This document shows positions 9,567 through 18,958 of a stretch of 64,000 nt of DNA, one piece after another. Positions within the stretch are counted from its first letter, which is position 1, and the number at the start of each line of letters is the position of its first letter. Position numbers and translations under genes: made by a program. Below the pieces are notes generated by a model, which saw only the letters and a program-made list of their open reading frames with translations, did no database searches and was not told the DNA's origin. The stretch spans positions 1,477,001 through 1,541,000 of the forward strand of contig NZ_CP139478.1 in assembly GCF_034259105.1 (NCBI RefSeq), written 5' to 3'. This DNA comes from Limosilactobacillus reuteri (GTDB taxonomy: Bacteria > Bacillota > Bacilli > Lactobacillales > Lactobacillaceae).

Positions 9567-12308
9567 TTACTTAGAACCATTCCGAATTAAGTCTAATGGA
9601 TTTAACCAAGTACCATTATTGTTAAATGAGTTAGCTAAAGCAATATTAAAGTTATGTTGACGGGTAACCCCGATATGAACGTGTGCCGTATCACGACGAC
9701 CAATTACATCACCAGTGTTAATTTGTTGACCAACTTGAACTTGAATATTGTTCTTATTTGAAAATGCTTCTTGATAAACAGTAAGGTATTCACCAGTGTC
9801 AACTAATACATACCAATCTAAACCAGCAGTATAACCAATTTGGGTAACCTTACCACCGTGAATTGCATGAACCTCTGAGCCTGGGTGATCAATTGAACCA
9901 AAGTCAAGACCATCATGGAAGCCATTTCTACGGAACTGTCCACCAGGATTTACACCAAATAACTGTGCACCGCCAAAGTGACCTTCACCAACGTTAGGGA
10001 ATGGCCAACCCCACTTATCATTTTCAACTGCTACACCATTACTACCGAAGTCATAAGATTTACCATCAACGGTATGGGTACCAGTAAACATAGCACCTGT
10101 AGATGGGTCAAAATAGTAGTTATTGTTATTGATATTCACCCAACCAGTCTTTTTAGCACCAGTACGAGAATCATAGTAGAAAGTAGTGCCATTTTCATTT
10201 TGGAATTCTGAATAAACAGAAATAGGACTTGAGTAGTAATCTACATAACTACCTTCACCATTAGCTTGGTTAGAGTAACGGTGAATCAAGCGAACAACTT
10301 TATGATTAATTTGATCGTTAATGCTTACAGTAGTATCAAAACCAGACTTAAAACTATTAGCTAACCATGGATATACCTTTTGAACATCATTACGAGTGAT
10401 ATCCTTTGTATTTACCGCTTGACGAGTTAATTCATGACCATTCTGATCCAATACGATAATAAATTGGTAGTTCTTTCCGGCAGTTTGTGTACTTGCGTGC
10501 CAACCAGCAACCTTAATTTGGTTACCAGAAACATTTACCGTATCAAAACTACCCGCATTAGTAGCATACTTATTAGTATTTTGATCGGTGTAATTACTGT
10601 TACCATCATTTGAACCAGTAAAACGTAGAATCATTGAAAGTTCGCCAGTTAAACTTGCTGGATTTACTATTAAATCAGTACTAAATCCACTCTTACGACT
10701 GTTGTAAAGGCTTGGGTAAACAGCAGCTACATCTGAACGGTCAGTTAAAGTAACCTTGCTACGAGTAACTTCTTTACCATTATTAAGTAAAATAACATAA
10801 GCGTTTGGACGATTAACCGCAAAGTCACTCGCCATCCATCCTGTTACATGGAATCCTTTATCATTTTGAGTAAATGAATCTACACTGTAGCGTGCTTGAT
10901 TGAACTTAAGGCCATTAAACCAATAGTCCACATAGTGACCTTGATCCCCATTACCATTAGCAGAAGTAGAATAGCGACTAACTAATGAATATTCGTGACC
11001 AGGAATAATGACATTAGCATTAAATGTGCCAGTGAATCCTGCCTTACCTGCAGTTTGAATAGCTCCAAATGCCTTGGCAACATCGGGACGGTTAACCTGA
11101 CTCGCTGAAAGGGAAGCAGCTTGTTTGTTAGCAGTCCGATCAAAAAGGATCAAGAAGTGGTTAGGTGCGATGGTTGATGCATCATTTGCATGCCATCCAT
11201 TAACAACTAATTGCCCATTACTAAAGTTGGCACTATCAAGATTACCTTGGTTTTCACGGCTTGCTGGTGCAAACCAGAAATCTACACGGTTACCTTCACC
11301 GTTTTGAGCATCACTGTAACGGCTAATTACTTGTAATTGATCACTAGCGTCAAATGATAACTTTGATAAATCAAATGTTACATTGAAGCCAGACTTAGCG
11401 GCATTATTTACATTTTGATAAACCTTTTGAACATCGGGACGTTGACTATTCTTTTCATCAACCAATTGACGGCTAAGTTCATGGCCCTTTGTCTTGTTAT
11501 AAAGAATTACATAGTGGTAATCCTTATTACTTGCTTGGTTAGTTGCATTCCAACCAGTAACATGTAATTGGTCATTTTCAGTATGCATATCATCTAACCA
11601 AGCATAGTTACCTTGGTCAAAAGTAAACGCTGGATACCAATAATCAACATGATTACCTTCACCGTTAGTAGCATCGCTATACCGGCTGATTACACTAATA
11701 GAGTGGTTAGTATAATCTTCATTAGTTGTATTTAACTTAATAGTCGAATTAAAGCCGGAATTATCAGCATTGGTTGCATCTGGATAGGCTTGGGCAACAT
11801 CCGGTCGACTAACATTTTTAACTTGTTGACGACCTAATTCTGCGTTAACCGTATTATCATACGCAATTACGTAATGGTAAGGCTTGTCTGCAGCTTGGTT
11901 AGTTGCTTGCCAACCACTAACTTGCAACTCGTTGTTTGATAAACTAACTGAATCTAAATAACCATAATTGTTGGGATTTTGTGGTTGAGTTGCTTCTTTA
12001 TGTTGTGCTTCTTGATTATTGTCCTGCGTTGGAACAACATTATAATTTTCTGTATTTTGAGTAGCTTCACTAGCTTGTGGACTAACTGCTACTCCGTTAT
12101 ATGTATTTGGTGTTTGTACATCAATTGTGGATGTATTTGGTTGTTCATTAGTTGTTTGTTGAGGAGTAACTGGTTGTTGAACATCAGTTGTTTGATCATC
12201 AGCAGCAGCATTCCCACTTAACAGGAATAAAGCTCCTCCACATACAGTAAGAGTAGATAAAACTTTTGATTTTAAATGACTAGGTTTAAAAATAAGCTTG
12301 TCCTCCAT
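9567..12308 (-). CDS. secreted RDV-repeat protein with choline-binding-like repeat and M23 peptidase domain
   Basis: This 913-residue exported protein is a likely peptidoglycan hydrolase. It has an ordinary signal peptide (hydrophobic to about residue 36, cleavage near NAAADD) rather than the KxYKxGKxW type of its neighbours. Five RDV repeats follow. Next comes one aromatic glucan/choline-binding-like repeat (TGWVNINNNNYYFDPSTGAM). The C-terminal LytM/M23 domain carries the zinc motifs HxxxD (FHDGLDFG; His798, Asp802) and HxH (AHVHIG; His876, His878). M23 enzymes usually cut peptide cross-bridges such as D-Ala-linked stems. The domain looks catalytically complete. The repeats probably hold the enzyme at the cell surface. 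Confidence 0.9.
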   Translation of the reverse strand: MEDKLIFKPSHLKSKVLSTLTVCGGALFLLSGNAAADDQTTDVQQPVTPQQTTNEQPNTSTIDVQTPNTYNGVAVSPQASEATQNTENYNVVPTQDNNQEAQHKEATQPQNPNNYGYLDSVSLSNNELQVSGWQATNQAADKPYHYVIAYDNTVNAELGRQQVKNVSRPDVAQAYPDATNADNSGFNSTIKLNTTNEDYTNHSISVISRYSDATNGEGNHVDYWYPAFTFDQGNYAWLDDMHTENDQLHVTGWNATNQASNKDYHYVILYNKTKGHELSRQLVDEKNSQRPDVQKVYQNVNNAAKSGFNVTFDLSKLSFDASDQLQVISRYSDAQNGEGNRVDFWFAPASRENQGNLDSANFSNGQLVVNGWHANDASTIAPNHFLILFDRTANKQAASLSASQVNRPDVAKAFGAIQTAGKAGFTGTFNANVIIPGHEYSLVSRYSTSANGNGDQGHYVDYWFNGLKFNQARYSVDSFTQNDKGFHVTGWMASDFAVNRPNAYVILLNNGKEVTRSKVTLTDRSDVAAVYPSLYNSRKSGFSTDLIVNPASLTGELSMILRFTGSNDGNSNYTDQNTNKYATNAGSFDTVNVSGNQIKVAGWHASTQTAGKNYQFIIVLDQNGHELTRQAVNTKDITRNDVQKVYPWLANSFKSGFDTTVSINDQINHKVVRLIHRYSNQANGEGSYVDYYSSPISVYSEFQNENGTTFYYDSRTGAKKTGWVNINNNNYYFDPSTGAMFTGTHTVDGKSYDFGSNGVAVENDKWGWPFPNVGEGHFGGAQLFGVNPGGQFRRNGFHDGLDFGSIDHPGSEVHAIHGGKVTQIGYTAGLDWYVLVDTGEYLTVYQEAFSNKNNIQVQVGQQINTGDVIGRRDTAHVHIGVTRQHNFNIALANSFNNNGTWLNPLDLIRNGSK

Positions 12309-12392
12309 AAAATTAAAACCGAATTGTAACTTAAATACTTAATTTTCTCACGATTAATATCATACTGGTTGTGCTTTCTCCTTGCAAATCAA

Positions 12393-12434
12393 TAAAAAAA
12401 CCTACAAAAGCCTTAAATAACAGCTTTTGTAAGT
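12393..12434 (-). terminator. Rho-independent terminator after the glycan operon
   Basis: On the minus strand a hairpin with arms TTACAAAAGC and GGCTTTTGTAGG is followed by seven T. It lies downstream of the sugar transferase gene and upstream of the M23 protein gene. Confidence 0.75.
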
Positions 12435-12530
12435 AATCGTAACTATTAAGATATATATTTTTAACTTAATTGTAACAATCGTTAATCATACTTGACTAAT
12501 CATTGTTGCAAAAAGAAATCGTTTACTTTC

Positions 12531-13187
12531 TTAATACGCACCATCACGTTTAAAGATACTGATAATATTCTTAAACATTATTTTCGTATCAAAAGCAAGT
12601 GACGCCTCATCAACATACTTTAGTTCGACATCGCAACGTTCGGGATAAGGAATATTACTGCGACCACTTGATTGCCATAGTCCCATTGCTCCCGGTTTTA
12701 CCGATAAAAATTTATCAACCCGGTTACCATATTCAGCTAATTCTTTTTTTACAACTGGTCGGGGTCCAATAATACTCATCTCGCCACGTAAAATATTAAT
12801 GAACTGGGGAATTTCATCAATCGAAGTTTTCCGCAACCATTCTCCCAAACGAGTAATTCGGGGATCTTCCTCTGGTTCCAACTTATAGTTATTTGCCACA
12901 TATTTAGCATAAAGTTCAGGATCAGCTTCCAAGATTTTGTCTGCATTCTCAACCATAGACCGGAATTTGTAGATTTTAAAGGGCTTGCCATGCCAGCCGA
13001 TCCGTTCTTGTTTATAAAACAGTGGTCCCTTATTATCACCAAAGCGATTCATTATAAAAACAGCTAAAAATACTGGACTAAAGCAAACTAATGCTCCTGA
13101 TGATAGCACAATATCAAAGAACCTCTTCCAGAAAAGGTAGCTCTTAGATTGCTGTTTAATTTTTACCTTCTCATTCATGATCCTCAA
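12531..13187 (-). CDS. bacterial sugar transferase (undecaprenyl-phosphate priming glycosyltransferase)
   Basis: This 218-residue membrane enzyme transfers a sugar-1-phosphate from a nucleotide sugar to undecaprenyl phosphate, the first step of exopolysaccharide or capsule repeat synthesis. One N-terminal membrane helix (SSGALVCFSPVFLAVFIM) precedes the catalytic domain. The family motifs YKQERIG, YKFRSM, LRKTSIDE(I/L)PQ and IIGPRP are all present. Only the short catalytic form is encoded, without the N-terminal Wzx-like half of WbaP. It is the last gene of a three-gene operon, 2 bp after the GT2 gene. The sugar donor cannot be inferred. Confidence 0.9.
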   Translation of the reverse strand: MRIMNEKVKIKQQSKSYLFWKRFFDIVLSSGALVCFSPVFLAVFIMNRFGDNKGPLFYKQERIGWHGKPFKIYKFRSMVENADKILEADPELYAKYVANNYKLEPEEDPRITRLGEWLRKTSIDEIPQFINILRGEMSIIGPRPVVKKELAEYGNRVDKFLSVKPGAMGLWQSSGRSNIPYPERCDVELKYVDEASLAFDTKIMFKNIISIFKRDGAY

Positions 13188-13189
13188 CC

Positions 13190-14119
13190 CTACTTCTTCT
13201 CTTTAATAATATAGATCGGTCGTTTCTTTGTCTGCATATATATTCGACCAATGTAGCGACCCACTATTCCTAAACAAAGTAATTGAATACCACCGAGGAA
13301 TAAAATAATGCAAACCATTGACGCCCAACCAAAGGCACTGCTAGATGGTTCAAGGATCTTTCGGATAACAACAATAATCATTCCAATAATGGAGATGAAT
13401 GCTGTCAAGCCACCAGCCCAAGTCGCAATTGCCAAGGGAGCTTCAGAAAAATCAGTGATCCCGTCAATTGCGTATTTAAACAATTTCCAGGTCGACCAAT
13501 CCGTTGTCCCAGCCACCCGTTCAACGTTTTTATAAGGAAGGTACTTGGTCTTGAATCCGACCCAATTAAAAATTCCCTTTGAGAACCGGTTATATTCAGT
13601 TAACGATAACACCGCATCCACCATCTGACGCGTCATCATCCGGTAGTCACGAGCACCAGAGACAATTTTAGTATCAGAAATCTTATTGATAACATTATAG
13701 AATTGGTTAGAAAGGAAAGACTTAAACTTCGCCTCACCCTTTCGATCTGTCCGCCGCATCCCCACACAATCATATTCACCAGTTGAAATGGCCTTATACA
13801 TCTCTGGTAAATATTCTGGTGGATCTTGTAAATCAGCGTCCATCACAACAACATAATCACCTGTTGCGGCCTGTAATCCCGCGTAAAGCCCTGCTTCTTT
13901 ACCAAAATTCCGTGAAAAAGAAACATAATGAACCCGTTCTGGATCCTGTTCATGCAGCTTCCGTAGTTCTGCTAAAGTCCCATCACTCGATCCATCATTG
14001 ACAAACCAATATTCTGTTTCTACCGGCATCTGTTTAACCACTTTTTCAACTGCTGGGTAAAAAAGTGGGATAGCCTCTTCCTCGTTATAACAAGGAACAA
14101 CTATTGACAATTTTGGCAT
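13190..14119 (-). CDS. GtrB/CsbB-like family 2 glycosyltransferase
   Basis: This 309-residue enzyme has a GT-A domain (SIVVPCYNEEEAIPLFY; DADLQDPPE with the DxD metal site; Gln-containing QDPPE) and two C-terminal membrane helices (about 233-255 and 268-290). This matches bactoprenol glucosyltransferases (GtrB, CsbB) and dolichol-phosphate-mannose-synthase-like proteins. They load a hexose or GlcNAc onto undecaprenyl phosphate at the inner face of the membrane, for later transfer outside. A GtrA-type flippase candidate lies 10 kb away at 24360. The gene sits in an operon between the DUF4422 gene and the priming transferase. Confidence 0.88.
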   Translation of the reverse strand: MPKLSIVVPCYNEEEAIPLFYPAVEKVVKQMPVETEYWFVNDGSSDGTLAELRKLHEQDPERVHYVSFSRNFGKEAGLYAGLQAATGDYVVVMDADLQDPPEYLPEMYKAISTGEYDCVGMRRTDRKGEAKFKSFLSNQFYNVINKISDTKIVSGARDYRMMTRQMVDAVLSLTEYNRFSKGIFNWVGFKTKYLPYKNVERVAGTTDWSTWKLFKYAIDGITDFSEAPLAIATWAGGLTAFISIIGMIIVVIRKILEPSSSAFGWASMVCIILFLGGIQLLCLGIVGRYIGRIYMQTKKRPIYIIKEKK

Positions 14120-14136
14120 TCTTGTCTCTCCAATCG

Positions 14137-14904
14137 TTAATGTTCACCATGACCGGTGACTTTACGTTTTAAGAACTTCGCAATCTTTAATGGCCAGTTT
14201 TGCTTTTCAAGAAATACCCGGTTAACTTCCACTGTCTTGTATTGCGGATTAGTCAACAACCAAGTATCTAGTAAGAGCTCACTCAAAAAGCCAAAGACCC
14301 GTTGCTCATATGGTGTATAGTCAGAATAATCAACTTTTTGCTCAACTTCGCCTAAAATATCAAACAGCCAGGTACAATATTCGTCCAATGGCTTTTTCTT
14401 CATAATCATCATATTGAAATAGTGAGCTGATGTCTGTTTCATTACTTTTTCAAAAGCGGGTAAGTACTGAGGATATTTCTCTTTTAATACCTGCCGCGTA
14501 ATTTCAAGCGGCTCGTGCTCATGAACATGGAGGTAATGTGATTCATTTGTTTCAATGTAGTAATGCCGCTTCTTTGGCAAGATTACATCAGCATCGGTCA
14601 ATAACTCTTCAACCTGTTCATGATTGAGGATGGTCGAAAGATCCTTTGAGTGTCCCATCGTCAAGTAACGACGGTAGTGGACTAATCCTAATGCATCCAC
14701 ATCAAGATTTTTCCATCCCCAGTACAAGGCTGTTAACTCATTGTAGTGCGGATTCTTTTTTGAAATATTATCTCCGGTATTATCACCCTGAAATGTATGA
14801 TTAACAGTCGGATGAATCTCTTTACCAACAAAAACTGGTAAATACATTGGATCATCTGGCATCCGATAATTCTTATGGACAGCCACTAAGATTTTAATAT
14901 TCAC
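14137..14904 (-). CDS. DUF4422 family putative glycosyltransferase
   Basis: This 255-residue protein matches DUF4422, a family found in capsule and exopolysaccharide loci and thought to be glycosyltransferases. It opens with IKILVAVHKNYRMP and contains ENPHYNE-like KKNPHYNELTALYWGWKN and LGLVHYRRYL, which are typical of the family. No signal peptide or membrane helix is seen, so it is probably cytosolic. It is the first gene of the three-gene minus-strand glycan operon (17 bp before the GT2 gene). The sugar specificity is unknown. Confidence 0.8.
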   Translation of the reverse strand: MNIKILVAVHKNYRMPDDPMYLPVFVGKEIHPTVNHTFQGDNTGDNISKKNPHYNELTALYWGWKNLDVDALGLVHYRRYLTMGHSKDLSTILNHEQVEELLTDADVILPKKRHYYIETNESHYLHVHEHEPLEITRQVLKEKYPQYLPAFEKVMKQTSAHYFNMMIMKKKPLDEYCTWLFDILGEVEQKVDYSDYTPYEQRVFGFLSELLLDTWLLTNPQYKTVEVNRVFLEKQNWPLKIAKFLKRKVTGHGEH

Positions 14905-14981
14905 TATTTTACTCCTAATTATTGTTTTTAAACATAATCATTAAAATAATACCAGTAATTCCCAATCTTGGAAAGTTATTA

Positions 14982-15773
14982 TTATAAATCTTGCGCATCT
15001 AGCCAGCTCTGCACGTCATCCAGATCAAAGCCTTTCCGATACATTGTCTGCTTAAAATGCTGCTCACGCTCGTATCCTTGATAACGACGAACACGATGCC
15101 ATTGCTTTGCTGCTTCTTTTGCTAAAAGGTCGTTCTCTTGCTCCAGATCAGGTTGCGGAACAACGTCATCCTTAATCATTTCATACACACTACTGGAAAA
15201 GCCTTTTGTCATGAGTCCCTGTTGTACTTTTTGCTCTCGTCGCCGCTCTGGCTGGTTTCGATAACGGCGAAATAACTTGCCAGCTAACTTTTTTGCCAAT
15301 TCTGCTTGAACTTTGGGGGTAAATTGCGTTAAAGCATCATCAATATCGTTTTCGCCAATTCCTTTTTGTCGTAAGTGTTGACGAATTACCCCAGGTCCCT
15401 TCAAGTCCGTATTAATCATCGTGCGGACATAAGAAGCTGCATAGGCATGATCATCGATTAACTGTTGACCGCGCAGCTTTTTCAAGATTGGCTCAACAAA
15501 CTCTTCTGGCGTATCAATTTCTTTTAGCTTCTTAACGATGTCGCTTTCCGTCCGCATCTGATAAGAAAGGTAATCAAGCATCCGTGAATAGGCCTTTGCT
15601 TGCTGGTCAGCAGTCGCAATGGCCGCAATTTGCTTTTCATCTAGCTCGGTTCCCTTCATCAAACGGAACTGAATCAAAACACTTTCTGCAACCGGAAAAG
15701 CATACTTACCATCAAGGTATATGTTATATCGACCCTTCCGTTTTTGTGCCTCAATTTTCGAAATTTTTGCCAT
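14982..15773 (-). CDS. recX: regulatory protein RecX
   Basis: RecX binds RecA filaments and limits their extension during recombination and the SOS response. The 263-residue product shows the three tandem three-helix repeats of the family (YLSYQMRTESDIVKKLKE; DDHAYAASYVRTMINTDLKGPGVIRQHLRQKGI; YEMIKDD region to the C-terminal GFDLDDVQSWLD). I place the start at 15773 (MAKISKIEAQ) because AAGGAGA lies 9 bp upstream; a longer frame to 15800 has no ribosome site. It is longer than E. coli RecX, as is usual in Firmicutes. It is monocistronic. Confidence 0.9.
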   Translation of the reverse strand: MAKISKIEAQKRKGRYNIYLDGKYAFPVAESVLIQFRLMKGTELDEKQIAAIATADQQAKAYSRMLDYLSYQMRTESDIVKKLKEIDTPEEFVEPILKKLRGQQLIDDHAYAASYVRTMINTDLKGPGVIRQHLRQKGIGENDIDDALTQFTPKVQAELAKKLAGKLFRRYRNQPERRREQKVQQGLMTKGFSSSVYEMIKDDVVPQPDLEQENDLLAKEAAKQWHRVRRYQGYEREQHFKQTMYRKGFDLDDVQSWLDAQDL

Positions 15774-15874
15774 TTTTAAATTTCTCCTTAACATTCTCAA
15801 TTTTTAATCGTTTATAAAGGTGTAAGCAGTGGCCGCTACTTAACAAATCAAATTAAACAAAGGAAGTTTTTATC

Positions 15875-16090
15875 ATGCAAATGGTTCGTAATTTCAAGTC
15901 CGCTAAAATTCAACTTACCCTCACTAACAGTGAACATCCCAAGGGTGTTAAACATCCCTTTAACAACATTATTGAGGATGTCACTAATGAGCAGGTAGCA
16001 CAATTTAGTGCGGCAATTGAAATGCTTACTGCTGAAAAATGCCTTGATACAGACATTATCGTTACTAGTCAAGTTGCAATGAACAACTAA
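15875..16090 (+). CDS. DUF1659-like small protein
   Basis: This 71-residue protein starts after an AAAGGAAG site. It resembles the short DUF1659 proteins of lactobacilli and bacilli, which are commonly paired with a DUF2922 gene, as here. It is acidic to neutral, with no membrane segment. Its function is unknown. The next gene starts 21 bp downstream after its own AAGGAGG, so the two form an operon. Confidence 0.75.
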   Translation: MQMVRNFKSAKIQLTLTNSEHPKGVKHPFNNIIEDVTNEQVAQFSAAIEMLTAEKCLDTDIIVTSQVAMNN

Positions 16091-16111
16091 TCTCAAGGAG
16101 GAAATTAACTT

Positions 16112-16339
16112 ATGCGTACATTAAGCTTAACTTTCAAGGGTAGTCTTGGTAAAAAGCATTCATTAAAGTTGAACTATGCCAGTGGTGATCTTGATGCCGA
16201 AACCGTTCGGAAGGCAATGCAAGAAATTGCACAAACCCACCTCTTCACTAAGGAAGGCGAAGATATTTATCAGCAACCTCTTTCCGCGAAATACATTGAT
16301 ACTGTTTCTACCGTTATCTTTAACGACGAACAAAAGTAA
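16112..16339 (+). CDS. DUF2922-like small protein
   Basis: This 75-residue protein (TLSLTFKGSLGKKHSLKLNYA start) fits DUF2922, the usual partner of DUF1659. An AAGGAGGA ribosome site precedes the start. A strong terminator follows. The function of the pair is not known; the short strand-rich N-terminal half suggests a small beta-rich fold. Confidence 0.75.
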   Translation: MRTLSLTFKGSLGKKHSLKLNYASGDLDAETVRKAMQEIAQTHLFTKEGEDIYQQPLSAKYIDTVSTVIFNDEQK

Positions 16340-16372
16340 TTAAATATCGAGTTCTAAAGATCTTCAACATTT

Positions 16373-16405
16373 GGAGGCTAGGAAAATTTCCTAGCCTCCA
16401 TTTTT
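16373..16405. terminator. bidirectional terminator between DUF2922 and yihY-type genes
   Basis: A perfect hairpin GGAGGCTAGGAAA / TTTCCTAGCCTCC with a minimal loop is followed by T-runs. It separates two convergent genes and overlaps the 3' end of the minus-strand one. Confidence 0.85.
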
Positions 16406-17281
16406 GTTTTTTCTTTCTACCAGTTGCCAAAAGTGTTTCTTGGCGTGCAATTCACCTTCATGGCATTCTTGCAAAGCAGCATTGAGAGCCGCCCCCAGCA
16501 TGATAATATAGCCAGAAAAGTCAAGCCATACCATCATTGCAATAAAAGCTCCAATTGTCTTATAGGAAATTACCCCATGACTAAATAATAAGGTATAGAA
16601 CGAGAATAAACGTGATAACCCCATCCATAACAAAGAAGCCAAGAATGACCCAGCAAGTGCATAGCGCAACCGAACCTTCGCATTAGGAACAAAGTAATAC
16701 AAAAGAGTAAGAGCAATAAACAAGACGCCAAATGTTACTGGCCACCTTAATGAGCTAAAGATAGCAATGTAATCGCGCCGGAAATTAAAAATTGGCTGGA
16801 TACTCTTAAGAACCTGCTCCCCAAAACCATACAAAATAATAATGATAAAAATAATTACTAAGACGACAATCATCCAAACAAAAGAGACGATTCGGTTCAT
16901 CACTGGATTTTGATTCTCAGCGATTCCATACGCATGATTAACGCTTCTTTGAAAAGCGGCAATTCCCTGACTGGTCGACCAGAGAGCAATCAAGGCCCCG
17001 GTTGTCAGAACACCACCACTCCCCCGTCGTAAGAAATCATAGATCAACGGCTGGATAAAATCATAGACCGATTCAGGAATTGCAGTTGAGAGGTAGGCTA
17101 AAATCGTCTTAGCGTCAATTCCAATCATCGGTAATAAATTTCCTACTACCATCACGGCAGGAAAAATAGATAGCAAGGTATAGTAAGCTAGAACAGCAGC
17201 AGAACTTGAAATCTGGGCCATTGTAATATGTTGGATTAATAACGCAATAAATGTCTTACCTTTGCCCGGTTCCTTGTCCAT
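16391..17281 (-). CDS. YihY/BrkB family membrane protein
   Basis: This 296-residue integral membrane protein belongs to the YihY (BrkB) family, once misnamed ribonuclease BN. Six hydrophobic segments are visible, with the family signatures YYTLLSIFPA and GAFIAMMVWL near the ends. I place the start at ATG 17281 (MDKEPGKGK) because GGAGG lies just upstream; the frame can be extended by a TTG but that codon overlaps the ribosome site. The biochemical role of the family is not settled. Confidence 0.88.
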   Translation of the reverse strand: MDKEPGKGKTFIALLIQHITMAQISSSAAVLAYYTLLSIFPAVMVVGNLLPMIGIDAKTILAYLSTAIPESVYDFIQPLIYDFLRRGSGGVLTTGALIALWSTSQGIAAFQRSVNHAYGIAENQNPVMNRIVSFVWMIVVLVIIFIIIILYGFGEQVLKSIQPIFNFRRDYIAIFSSLRWPVTFGVLFIALTLLYYFVPNAKVRLRYALAGSFLASLLWMGLSRLFSFYTLLFSHGVISYKTIGAFIAMMVWLDFSGYIIMLGAALNAALQECHEGELHAKKHFWQLVERKNKNGG

Positions 17282-17352
17282 AATAACCTCCAAAATTAAT
17301 TTATAAAGACAATTATAACAAACTGAACACCTGACAAATATTACAGAATAGA

Positions 17353-17396
17353 TAAAAAAGCCTCATCACCAAACTAATGGTGCTGAGGTTTTTATC
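17353..17396 (-). terminator. Rho-independent terminator after the YjeM-like permease
   Basis: On the minus strand AACCTCAGCACC pairs with GGTGATGAGGCTT and is followed by six T, just beyond the permease stop codon. Confidence 0.8.
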
Positions 17397-17398
17397 AA

Positions 17399-18904
17399 TT
17401 ACCCTTCAACATGGTAACGCTTTGCGGAGATTTGATAGAAGACCAACGCAACGATTGCAAAGAAGATTGGTCCAGCAAGTGTCCAGAAAGCTGTTTGATA
17501 ATCTTTTTGTAATAGTGGTTGAACAAATGTAAAGACAATTCCGACAATTAAAATCAATTCAACGAAACATACTAATACATCTGTCCAGAAACGGTTCTTA
17601 AAGACGACGAATGGCCGGTCAAGATTCTTCTTTGCCTTAAAGAATGGAAAAGCCCCAATCAAGAAAATATATGGGAAACAAGTTGAAACGTTCGCCATAT
17701 CAGTCAAAATCAAGTAGAACTGTTGAGCAGCATTTCCACCAAAGGCAACCAAGAAAACAATAATTGAAACAATAATTGCTTGAAGCCACATTGCATTTGC
17801 AGGCATTCCCGCCTTGTTAAGTTTCGTAAGCTTCTTTGGCCATAAGTCTGGATTAGAACCAAGAATGAAGGCCTTGATTGGGGAGTAAAGCAGAATAAAC
17901 AATGCACCCAAGAAACCAAGAGTCTGTGCAAAGGCAACGATCCGCGTCATGATAAGTCCAAAAGTAAGGGCAGCACCGTGCGACCATCCAAGTGCATCTC
18001 CCATGGTAACCCCTAATTGATTAAAAACAACATAGGTAACATTACCAAGGTTAACACTGCTCTTAGTCAAAGTTTGTTGATAATTCACTGACCAACCGAG
18101 CATAAAAATCATTAAAACATAAGTACCAATCGTAAAGATACTTGCAATGATCAATCCACGAGGGAATGTCTTTTCAGGATTTTTCATACTATCAGTAACA
18201 GATCCTAATGATTCCATTCCACCGTAAGCAAAAATAGCATAAACAACAAATGAAATAATAGCAATTGGTGTCTGGAATTGTGGATTAGGTGATGTAATAA
18301 AAGTTGAAGCACCATGAATTGGTTGCTTTAAGATTCCCTTATCGGCGACTAAAACAATAACGCTGACAATAACAAAGATAATGTTAACAACAATTGTAAA
18401 AATACCACCAAGTGAACCAACTTTAGCAATGGCGGTCATTCCCCGTGAACTACACCAAGTTGTCCCGAGAATCAACAGAATCCCCAGGACCCCAATCAAT
18501 TGAGTCGAGGTCAGACCAAATGCGTGCCATTGTTGAGTGGTATCCTTACCAAAAAGCAAGGCAGAAAAAGTAATCCAAATCCGTGATGCTGTTGATACCA
18601 TCCATACAATCCAAGATGCTAACCATACGAAAGTACCAACAAAGGCGATTCGTTCACCAACTGACCCGGCAAGCCAGGAATAAATGCCCCCTTTAGCATC
18701 CTTAAATGTGGAACCGTACTCTGCCATCATCAAGCCACAGGGAAAAAAGAAACAAATCCCTGCTAATGCGTACCAAATAATACTACCGTAACCCATTTGT
18801 AAGTAGGCGTTTGAAACATTCCCAAAACCAAAAATGGCGGTAATGATCATCGTCACTAGTCCAAAGGTAGTAATCATCTTTTTATTACTACTCTGTTCGT
18901 CCAA
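17399..18904 (-). CDS. APC-superfamily amino acid permease, YjeM/GABA-antiporter-like
   Basis: This 501-residue protein has about twelve membrane helices. It matches the glutamate/GABA antiporter branch of the APC superfamily (YjeM group), with GFGNVSNAYLQMGYGSIIWY in helix 1 and the AYGGMESLGS region near the middle. It probably exchanges or imports an amino acid across the membrane; the substrate is unknown. No gadB-type decarboxylase is adjacent. An IS30 copy begins 54 bp upstream of the start, so its native promoter may have been altered. Confidence 0.82.
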   Translation of the reverse strand: MDEQSSNKKMITTFGLVTMIITAIFGFGNVSNAYLQMGYGSIIWYALAGICFFFPCGLMMAEYGSTFKDAKGGIYSWLAGSVGERIAFVGTFVWLASWIVWMVSTASRIWITFSALLFGKDTTQQWHAFGLTSTQLIGVLGILLILGTTWCSSRGMTAIAKVGSLGGIFTIVVNIIFVIVSVIVLVADKGILKQPIHGASTFITSPNPQFQTPIAIISFVVYAIFAYGGMESLGSVTDSMKNPEKTFPRGLIIASIFTIGTYVLMIFMLGWSVNYQQTLTKSSVNLGNVTYVVFNQLGVTMGDALGWSHGAALTFGLIMTRIVAFAQTLGFLGALFILLYSPIKAFILGSNPDLWPKKLTKLNKAGMPANAMWLQAIIVSIIVFLVAFGGNAAQQFYLILTDMANVSTCFPYIFLIGAFPFFKAKKNLDRPFVVFKNRFWTDVLVCFVELILIVGIVFTFVQPLLQKDYQTAFWTLAGPIFFAIVALVFYQISAKRYHVEG

Positions 18905-18958
18905 AATAATGCCTCCAAAGCTTTAAAATTCTTAAATAAAAATAAGAAATTATTTAAT

